Assembly (NCBI GenBank): GCA_029718625.1
Contig: CM056383.1
Span: forward strand, 71,567,761 to 71,631,760
Length of the DNA: 64,000 nt
From: Synaphobranchus kaupii
Taxonomy: Eukaryota; Chordata; Actinopteri; Anguilliformes; Synaphobranchidae
Direction of reading: 5' to 3'
Position 1 is the first letter of the stretch; each line of letters starts with the position of its first letter. Below the pieces are notes generated by a model. That model searched no databases, was not told where the DNA came from, and saw only the letters and a list, made by a program, of their open reading frames with translations. Below are positions 56,427 through 64,000 of the stretch, piece by piece. A program made the position numbers and the translations under genes.

Positions 56427-56639
56427 TCTTATGTAGGCCGACATATCGCCCATTCTCAAGTACTAATTTCACACAAACTTCTATCTAGTTGCGCAAGTCT
56501 CAGTTTATGCAGTTTCACTGCCAAAAATTAATGAATGAACGACAATTGACAATATTCTGTCATACTGGTAGCCGGTGAAATATAATGTAACAGGTTTTGA
56601 AGTTTAGTTCAAAATTACGGTAAAGAGAGTGATGAGCAG

Positions 56640-56936
56640 CGTATTCTCCCTCAGTGGCATTTGCGCAACCCCTCCAAAGCCATGGATTGATATTCGGCCA
56701 TTTCCGGACAAACTCGGCCCCAGATCGCACATCTCCGTCAGGATTTCGGCTCCTCCGCATCCGACTCGGTCCTTCTCGATAGCGCCGCTGAGCTGATGAT
56801 CGTCTCCCTCGTTCTCCCTCCGTGTTGTTGTTCTCGGTGACGCGACGGAGGTGTAGCCTGACGCGGTCTCTTACGTGTCGGCCTGAATAAAAGTGGAGCT
56901 CCGAGTGCCCGGGAGTGACGGAGGGAGTCTGTATCG
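56640..56936 (+). promoter_or_regulatory. creb1: CREB1 promoter and non-coding exon 1
   Basis: CpG-rich block following the transposon. It includes GGCCATTTCCGG (YY1/ETS-like, about 56697) and TGACG half-CREs at 56838, 56859 and 56916. The text CCGGGAGTGACGGAGG...TGTATCG followed by donor GTAAGA at 56937 resembles the end of mammalian CREB1 exon 1, as I recall it. The transcription start is not determinable. Confidence 0.65.
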
Positions 56937-59900
56937 GTAAGAGAAAGGAAGTGTCCGGGGGGGAGGGAGACAGGGTATGTCCCGGAGAGGGTACGAGTGT
57001 CGCTTGGATCGGCCCGGAGGAAACAAAGAGATCATGGCGGCGGCGGCGGCGGCGGCGGGCTTGTTGCAGGCAGGCAGTCAGGCTGGCGTGGAGGGGAGGG
57101 GAGGCTGCGGCTGGGAGTGGGGCTGGGACAGGCAGGAGCCAGGAGAGGGACGTAGCTGGTCTGCGTGTTCGCTCTGCGAAATGCTAAGACAGTAAACGCC
57201 TGTCCGTGTGATTGAGCTTTAAACTCGGGGTGCAGCGCTGCTTTTAGATGGTGTAACGTTAACGTTATGCCTCATTTTACCGATCTTGGGTTCCTCCGTA
57301 CATCGATGTAGTGGGAGGTTTTCAGAAATAAAAACAATGTTGAAACAACAGTCTTAATCGCTATTTATTCCCGTTATGTGTTACTGAAAATGCACACTTG
57401 GTTCAAAAACTGAGCATTGTTGGCGTTGCAAATGTACAGTACGGGTTGTCTTTCTCCAGCAATTCGGGCATGGACTCATTGGACTGCTATTTATTTTGAT
57501 AGCTTGCTAATCGATCCTGCTAGCTAGCAAAGCACGACATAACAAGCGGGCCAGTTTTGGGCTAAACTGCACATCCTTTTATTAAGAGTAGGCTGGTACA
57601 AATGCTATTTATTATAACTGAAGTTATGTTACCAAATCCAACGTTACAAATCTGGAAGATTAAAAAAGTTGGTAAAATGGCTCACGTTAGTTGTGGCTAA
57701 TATAAAAAAAAAAGGCGGCAACTCACGAAGTGTGGTACTGTAACTGCGGTATGCAAATTGATTTTATAGGCAACATGGCTGAATGAGCTACTTGCCACTA
57801 GTTAATGCTGAAATAATGTTAAATGTTTATTCAGACTCACGTATTTTATGGCAAGATTTGATAGAGCAGCTAACCTACCGCACATATGCATTTTCTGTAT
57901 GAATGGCGAATGGGTGTTCGATATGCCTTCAAAAGAATTTGGCGCAAAAAGTATTTGAACAACCAGGAATTTGACTAACTTACCTCAGTTTAAATGCTGA
58001 CCGCTTTAGACCCAATGCTGGAACACAACAATTTCTATTTTTACTTGGGCTACTTTTTTTTCGACAGGGATATAAAATAACCACAGTTGGCAAGTTAACC
58101 ATATCCAGGTGTTCTGGTAACTGGATTGTCAATCTATTCAGTTGTTGTATCGTCTAAATCCCAAGTCTTATAAGATCTTGGCATCATTCCACGTGGTTAA
58201 TGACGTATTCATGTGATTAACATATTAAATTGATTTGCGTATTACACTGGTTTTAAGATCACACCTGGTGGTGTGTGTGTGTGTGTGTGTGTGTTGGGGT
58301 GGGGGGAACTAGCTTCTGTTAATCTAGTACCAAAACACCATAACCACGGCAATCCATGTTGACAGTCTCAAAACCATGTGTTTGCCACCTCAGTTGTAAC
58401 CAGTGCTCAACTATAGAAAGTGTTGATCAAGACCATAAATTGAGTGGCACCCTTATTCTAGCCAGGTTAGTGTACTTATTATAGCCAGGTTAGTGTACAG
58501 CCCCATGTAGTGTACAGCCCCCCTCGTTTTTTCTTGCAGTAGTGACATGTGATAGTCGACCCTCCCTATCCCCGGCTGTATTTTGTGAGGTAAACGTGCG
58601 CTGTCTGAACGTGGAAATTCAGACAGTGCGCCTCTGGTCACTAACAAAGTCACTGAGTGCCTCAAACCCCTCCTGTCTGAGCTACCCTGTGAGCCCAGTG
58701 CATCATGGTCTCTGTGGTGTACGCTGGGGCAGGTCAACAGAATGCTAAGGGGGGGTGGTTTGAGGTTGGGGAACAGCTTGTGTGTGTGTGGGGGGGGGGC
58801 GTGTATTGCGTTTCTGCAGTGCGCTGCGTGCCAAGTCCCCAAGCCAGGGGGAAACGACGATCGTTGCACCGCGGTGGCCGAGTGGCCTTTACACAAAACG
58901 AAATGACCCGTTCGCCTGCCCTTTTTCCCGAAGGCCCCCGCACCCCCTCGTTTCATTTACCGCGCACAGCGCCGCAGAAGAGCGAAAGGCCAAATGTTTG
59001 CTTGGCTTTTTTTGCGGCGGTAAACTGCCTGGCCCGCTGGGTAGCTGCAGGGCTGGAAGTGACACATTCCTCAGCAGGAAGATGGATGGCCTCCTGGGAA
59101 GGTGGGGGTGTCCCGTGTGCGCGGAATTCGCGAGCACGTGCAGCCGCCTCCTCCTCTGCAGTTCCGCAGCGCTAGAACTGGGTCATTCCTTTCCCGAGCA
59201 GAGTGTGGTCCCGAAGGCATTCCTTTTCCTCGTTCCGCACAGTGGAGCCGGATTATGGAATTCTCCTGCAGCGGTTTTCCAGACGTGTTCTCTTCCTGTT
59301 TGCCAATCTTTGAGCGCGACTCGCACCATGGGGTTCGACCATGGGGTTTCGCTTAAGGCGATGTGACGGGAGCCTGACATTTAACACCCAGGTCCTTTTA
59401 AAGCCGCTGGGAGATCGGAGGTGCTGTTTAAGAGGTTTATAAGCAGGAGTGAACATGCTGGTATCTCCCGTTACTCACTTCATTATACAGCCCACCCCCC
59501 CTGTGGTGTTTTGTTTCCAAAGTCTAATGGATTGTCTTTCATGGGGAGGGAGCTGTGTGAAGTACTGTGATTGACGCACAAATGTAGGCTAGCGCTTAAG
59601 AAAATCCTTCACAAGTTATGGCATTTCTATAGACTACTCAAACCCAGAGCGATAGTTAATAGCTCTGTTTTTTTATTTTTTTATTTGGAATGTCCAATTC
59701 GCGGATTATGTACTGGCGTGCTCATATACGGCCCCTGCTGCCGACTCGGGACGGTGAAGACGACTCGCGTTTCTCCCCCAAAACACGCAGAGCCAGCCTG
59801 CTGTTTCTTTTCACACCGCAGCCACAAGCATACAGAGCGAGGGTGGAGGAGACCCAATCATACGCATGCGCAGAGAGCAAGCCACGGGCGGCTGGACGGG

Positions 59901-59939
59901 CAACGGGGGTCGCTCCAGCGATGAACACTGCTGTCCCCG

Positions 59940-60090
59940 CTGACTGAATCCCTCCCGTATATCCCTTGGGCGACGCAAAGCCAATTGTGCGCTGCCCCTG
60001 CAGGGGTTCCAGTCACAGTGGGCACAGGCACTGGTCGGATTCGATCCAAGACCGTGGTGCTCACTCGTGCACTGCAAACGGCGCTTTTAA
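59940..60090. mobile_element. tRNA-like SINE fragment (family of 9.0-9.2 kb)
   Basis: GCCAATTGTGCGCTGCCCCT, GGTTCCAGTCACAGTG and GGATTCGATCCAAGACC follow the same order as at 9060-9150. Box B-like GGATTCGATCC. Confidence 0.5.
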
Positions 60091-60273
60091 TCTCCGTTTT
60101 AAAGCTGTAGTTCACACAAATTAATTTCCAGCTTCACAATAAAATAAATTGATTCCATACTCCTTACCTGAAACCCAGTGTTCACTGAACCCCTCACTCA
60201 CCTTAGCAGACTCATCGCCTGCTATTTTTTACTTTTTACCAGCCACATTACCTTATATAATCCAACACAACCT

Positions 60274-60515
60274 GGGCCCTGTTTCCCAAAAGGATCTTAG
60301 ATAAAGATCTTAGGCCACTTTGTTTTTATATTACTTTCATTGTTTGTTTGCTTTTTGTCATTTTTTTTTTGTCTTTCTCCCTCTATTTTTATTATCTTTT
60401 GTATGTAATGTCAGTTCATTTTAATCATTTTACTCATAAAACTAATAAAGCACAAACACAAAACACTCTTAAGATAATCTTAACTCTAAGATGCTTTTTG
60501 GAAACGGGGCCCTGG
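60274..60515. mobile_element. MITE with GGGCCCTGTTTCC ends
   Basis: Left GGGCCCTGTTTCCCAAAAGG and right TTTTTGGAAACGGGGCCC are inverted repeats; inner ATCTTAG motifs are also mirrored. hAT-like by appearance. Confidence 0.85.
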
Positions 60516-61487
60516 TTGGTTACCGGCCAAAGTGGCTGCTAGAGTAAAAACCTTACCAGCCACAATGAAAATCTTGGGTGGCGGCCGGTGCTAATTTCAT
60601 ACCCTGCTGTTAGCCACGCCTTCACTAACGGTAGCAGGAATCCAGTCTCCACTGGCAATAAAAATGCTCTCATTGAAATCTGTCTGAAGCTGTGAGGCAG
60701 GAGCGATAACCAAGTAGCTGTGGACCTATTCAAGATTTCACACACAGCTCCTAAATTGGAACTGGGCCAGAGTGAACGTTAAACAAAGCTTGGGAGGGAA
60801 GCTTAGCGTCTCTCCGCGCAGCTGGTATGCCCTTTCTTCCTTGCTTTACGCCCCCAAGTCTCTGTTTATTCAGCAGTAGACCGTTTATTGGGATAGTCTC
60901 TGGAATTTGGAGAGAACCCTTAGCTTCTCGGCTCTGAACCTCTGAAGTTTTTGTGGTGATGTCCATTGCCATTCAAGTCTGAGCTTGTGATACTTTTTCC
61001 TGTGACCTCACAAAAACCAGCAACATTACATATGCCTGTATTCAGTATGTTTTATTGTAGTCCGAGCAGGGGGGGGTCATAGGTTAACTTTCACTTTTCA
61101 AAGGAAAGTACCCGACCAGCTGAGCACTGAGTACTCCTAAAAGCCGGCCGGCTCTCTGCCTGTTGTAAAAGCATATGTCACAGTGAACGACTGCTATTTA
61201 GTCCTCAGTAGGTGATCTTTGTAAAATGCACAAGAGGGAGTGATCTTTCCCAGAGTAACATTTGGAACTTCTGTCCTTTTGGAAGTCTTCCAGGATCGTT
61301 CAGGCTTAGTTTGTACAACTGGGTTCTATGCAAATGCAGACTAGTGTCTGAGGATGGCTCATCCCTAGAAAACATTAGAAAGTTTTGCACATGGGAAGAA
61401 ACACTTGAGTGTAAGGTGTCGGAACTGTGTGAAAAACAGGACGCTTTTTGCTACTGAGGGTAGAAGGTGGTGATAAAATCGAGGGCC

Positions 61488-61507
61488 ATTTATTTATTTA
61501 TTTATTT
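61488..61507. repeat. (TTTA)n microsatellite
   Basis: Five ATTT units in CREB1 intron 1. Confidence 0.9.
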
Positions 61508-61760
61508 GCCACCCTAATCATTTACAGATGTGCACATGCCCTCTTCATCACCCATTCCATGAGATAGGTACAGCTACCAACACACATCCAAGCTTTGGGG
61601 ACCTCTGTGTCTTGCGGACGGTGAAATTCAAAGACTTGGATGGCGTGCTTGTCTAAACAAACTACACATTTTCCCTGGTGTTCATGGCCAAATGCTGCAC
61701 TTGCCCAAAAAACTTCAACTCCATTTCAGACTCCAATCAGAAGCAATTGGTGAAAATATA

Positions 61761-61992
61761 ATTACATTACATTACAGGCATTTAGCAGACGCTCTTATCC
61801 AGAGCGACTTACACAACTTTACTTTAGCATTTTTTTACATATTAGCCATTTATACAGCTGGATATATACTGAAGCAATTCAGGTTAGGTACCTTGCTCAA
61901 GCGTACAATGGCAGTGTCTTACCTGGGAATCGAACCTGCAACCTTTCGGTTACAAGGCCAGTGCCTTAACCATTATACTACACTGCCGCCCC
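61761..61992 (-). mobile_element. tRNA-derived SINE with UnaL2/L2-type tail
   Basis: On the minus strand: head GGCGGCAGTGTAGTATAATG, box A TAGTATAATGG (61970-61980), perfect box B GGTTCGATTCC (61926-61936). A central body follows, then tail GTCGCTCTGGATAAGAGCGT with TCTGCTAAATGCC and TGTAATGTAATGTAAT. The 3' tail is the one recognised by UnaL2/L2-clade reverse transcriptases. It lies antisense to CREB1 in intron 1. Confidence 0.85.
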
Positions 61993-62191
61993 AGTAATAC
62001 ATTTAGTTACCCACAAAAGCCCTAAGAACCGGCTCAATGTTAACATGCTACTGTAATAACACCCCAGTACCATTAAAGACTCATGTGCAAATACAGAATG
62101 CTCAGCTTAACTGGGCTGATAAAAACATGGGAGTAGCCAAAGAATGAGGCCAAAATGCACCCTTGTGCAATGTGCACCCACTGCATTAACC

Positions 62192-62335
62192 CTTTAAGGT
62201 GTAAGATCACAAATATGTGATTAGAATGTTCTTAACTGAACATTCTAATGCTGATGTAACAATCGCTGGTATTTGAAAGCAACAACACTGACTTAGAAAA
62301 AAAAACATTCTGAAAAACCGACTCCTCAAAGGGTT
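62192..62335. mobile_element. piggyBac-type MITE at a TTAA site
   Basis: TTAA on both sides with ends CCCTTTAAGG and CCTCAAAGGG. The interior has mirrored GAATGTTC...GAACATTC. Second member of this type after 22331-22527, with a different body. Confidence 0.75.
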
Positions 62336-62639
62336 AAAACACATATCTGGGCTGCAGTTAACGTGGAATGCTGTGAACATTAGGTCATGAACAAAGCAGT
62401 TCAGTGCATATCTACTGCATTTTTGCAATGCCCCTTCATTGGCACTGCTCTTTAGTTCTGTTAGAAATTCAAGATAACAAACGTGATTGTCCTACTACGT
62501 CACTGTCAGCCATCGTTTTAGATCCTCAAACCTTATCGGAAGAAACTCTGGTTGGCTTTGGCAGTGTGTTACGTTGTGTAAAATTGCACTCTCATTAACT
62601 GCTACTTGTCTTGTAATGTTGGTGATTTACAAATCTAGG

Positions 62640-62712
62640 CCTTTTCTTTGTGCACTAATTGTAAGTCGCTCTGGATAAGAGCGTCAGCTAAATGCCTAAA
62701 ATGTAAATGACT
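62640..62712 (+). mobile_element. L2/UnaL2-type 3' tail
   Basis: GTAAGTCGCTCTGGATAAGA + GCGTCAGCTAAATGCC, then AAAATGTAAATG. Probably the end of a truncated LINE or SINE on the + strand. Confidence 0.75.
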
Positions 62713-62992
62713 TGGTGTCGACCACTTCCGTTTGGGTTTCTTTCTGAACCTCACCGAATAAAAGCATTCTGTCCTCTTGGGAGCATTTTGCAACTGGAGG
62801 TTAAATTCGGCACAATTTTCACTTAGTGCAGCTGCCGGTTCATTAATTAAATGCAGGCAAAAATCTTGAGAATGATGTGTGAGAGAATGTTGGCTGTCAC
62901 TGGTGTGTAGAACACAAGGGGTTTTATTGTGATGTCGGCAGGTTCTCCATGGTAACAGGATGGCGTCGCCCCCCCCCTCTGTGTCTCCCCAG

Positions 62993-63105
62993 TTAACTAA
63001 ATGACCATGGAGTCGGCTGCAGATTCACAGCAAGCGGGTGACACCGCGGTCACGGAGGCGGACAGCCAGCAGCTTTCCCACGCGCAGATCGCCACGCTGG
63101 CGCAG
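62993..63105 (+). CDS. creb1: CREB1 first coding exon (partial gene)
   Basis: CREB1 is the cAMP-responsive bZIP transcription factor that binds TGACGTCA and, once phosphorylated in the KID, recruits CBP/p300. Acceptor GTGTCTCCCCAG, leader TTAACTAA, then ATG at 63001 and 35 codons: MTMESAADSQQAGDTAVTEA, DSQQLSHAQIATLAQ, donor CGCAG|GTGAGC. The leader and start (TAACTAAATGACCATGGA) match mammalian CREB1, and the protein matches MTMESGAENQQSGDAAVTEA with six fewer residues before the QIATLAQ motif (human QQMTVQAQPQIATLAQ). The KID, Q-rich and bZIP exons lie beyond the window. CREB1 rather than CREM/ATF1 is favoured by the MTMES start. Confidence 0.92.
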
Positions 63106-64000
63106 GTGAGCGCCGACCCCCCCCCCCCCCCCCAAGATCACGCGTGTGCCCTGCACACGGACTCACAGAAAGGAGGGCGAGTTGTTCTTTGCATAAGGCG
63201 GCTGGCCAAAGCTTAATCCGAATGGTATGAAGAAAAGCACGCACACACAGATCACAAGACCGGAGCGCGACCAATTACAGGTCCGATGCCAGTGTCGATT
63301 CATATGAGGCCAACATCTAAACTGCCGCTGAATTTCGTGTGATTAGCGGTTAATATTTTGGAATGAAATTGGCAAGCCGCAGTCTTAACAAGAACCAGTA
63401 AACGAGTGGCTTCCTAAGTGGGATGAAACGTGGTGATTATTCGAGGGGCACAAAAAAATACAGTAGGATCAGTTGATTCAATGGTGGTGGGGCACTGGGG
63501 CCCAATGTGACATGTTTTCATGGGGCCCAAAATGACTGGCAGCGTCCTTGCACTTTTTTTTCTTTACAACTGATGTTTTCTCTGTACACTCTCGGCTCCA
63601 GTAAATTAACGTTTGCACAACCGTGCTGTTATTTGACTGTAAATTAAGCAAAGTTTACAGGCGTGGTGCAAAATTGACCTTTGTAGTCAGAAGGAATTTT
63701 TTTGCTCATTATAACAAAGAACACCCTATAGGCACCGACTGATTGATCTTGGTCTCGTAAAAACCCACCAGCACAAACCCCAAACCGGCCAAACCACCCC
63801 ATTCATCTTCCAGGGGCCTTTCTTACCTGTGAACAGGTGTGTGCTTGTGGAACCTACAGTTCAACTTCAAAGCAGACACATCAAAGAGTTCCCCATTCAC
63901 TGCCCCATTTGAGAGAAAGTTACGGGCCGACATTTTTGTTATTGCTGACACCTAAGCATGCGGGGGGCGGGGTTTGTTTCCAAGCAACAACGCGCGTTTG
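63106..64000 (+). other. creb1: CREB1 intron 2 (5' part)
   Basis: A poly-C run at 63117-63133 follows the donor closely. A short repeat GGCACTGGGGCCCAATGTGA / ATGGGGCCCAAAATGAC is at 63490-63540. No further exon seen. Confidence 0.6.

Larger units (their letters stand above)
56937..62992 (+). other. creb1: CREB1 intron 1
   Basis: From donor TATCG|GTAAGAG to acceptor GTGTCTCCCCAG. The first 300 bp remain GC-rich, with (GGC)8 at 57034-57057. The rest holds the repeats listed separately, (TG)n at 58269-58292 and no recognised coding exon. Confidence 0.65.

Noticed and set aside
31943..56600. GSK3B exons on either strand
   Set aside because: No kinase motif (such as GNGSFG, HRDIKPQN or DFGSAK) is found in any listed frame.
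56915..57195. ORFs over the CREB1 exon 1 region (Ala/Arg runs)
   Set aside because: GC-rich frame across a GGC repeat. CREB1 exon 1 is non-coding in relatives and the real start is at 63001.
61926..61980. Minus-strand tRNA gene
   Set aside because: Box A and B are present, but the acceptor stem does not close and the sequence continues into a SINE body and tail.

Overview
The window reads as nuclear DNA of a teleost fish. It has vertebrate-type split genes with GT/AG introns, and many fish-type non-autonomous DNA transposons (hAT-like, piggyBac-like and others). It also has a tRNA-derived SINE with a UnaL2/L2-type tail, and an extraordinary load of micro- and minisatellites. The species cannot be named from sequence alone. 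No rRNA, functional tRNA, CRISPR or prokaryotic feature is seen. A run of exactly 500 N (31443-31942) marks an assembly gap. All recognised genes are on the + strand.

Layout. (1) 1-3330: the last four coding exons and 3' end of a CFAP91 (MAATS1) gene, a ciliary/flagellar axoneme protein; its 5' part lies outside the window. (2) 5.7-13.3 kb: a second, tandem CFAP91-like copy. Eight intact exons cover the family's middle part, then comes a decayed exon with an in-frame stop and a poly(A) region resembling that of copy 1. The copies therefore overlap only slightly in the protein regions they retain here. (3) 13.3-20.8 kb: intergenic, with repeats and old transposons. (4) 20.8-30.5 kb: NR1I2 (pregnane X receptor). 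Seven coding exons carry the DNA-binding domain, the hinge and most of the ligand-binding domain. The final exon is not seen and may lie in the N gap. (5) 31.9-56.6 kb: about 25 kb without a recognised gene, rich in SSRs and MITEs, with AT-rich blocks that look like conserved regulatory DNA, a CpG-rich patch near 44.6 kb, and an unexplained 334-codon ORF near 48 kb. (6) 56.6 kb to the end: CpG-rich promoter and non-coding exon 1 of CREB1, a 6-kb intron, and the first coding exon (63001-63105).

The neighbourhood CFAP91-NR1I2 matches the tetrapod block (human 3q13.33). There NR1I2 is followed by GSK3B, but no GSK3B exon is visible here and CREB1 (human 2q33) comes next.

The most unusual property is that tandem arrays repeatedly sit on or against splice junctions. 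NR1I2 exon 3 has its 5' splice site copied about 20 times and is preceded by about 23 units of another array. Two CFAP91-like exons have their 3' splice sites copied four to five times, one of them in frame. NR1I2 exon 5 follows 1 kb of TG repeat with no ordinary polypyrimidine tract.
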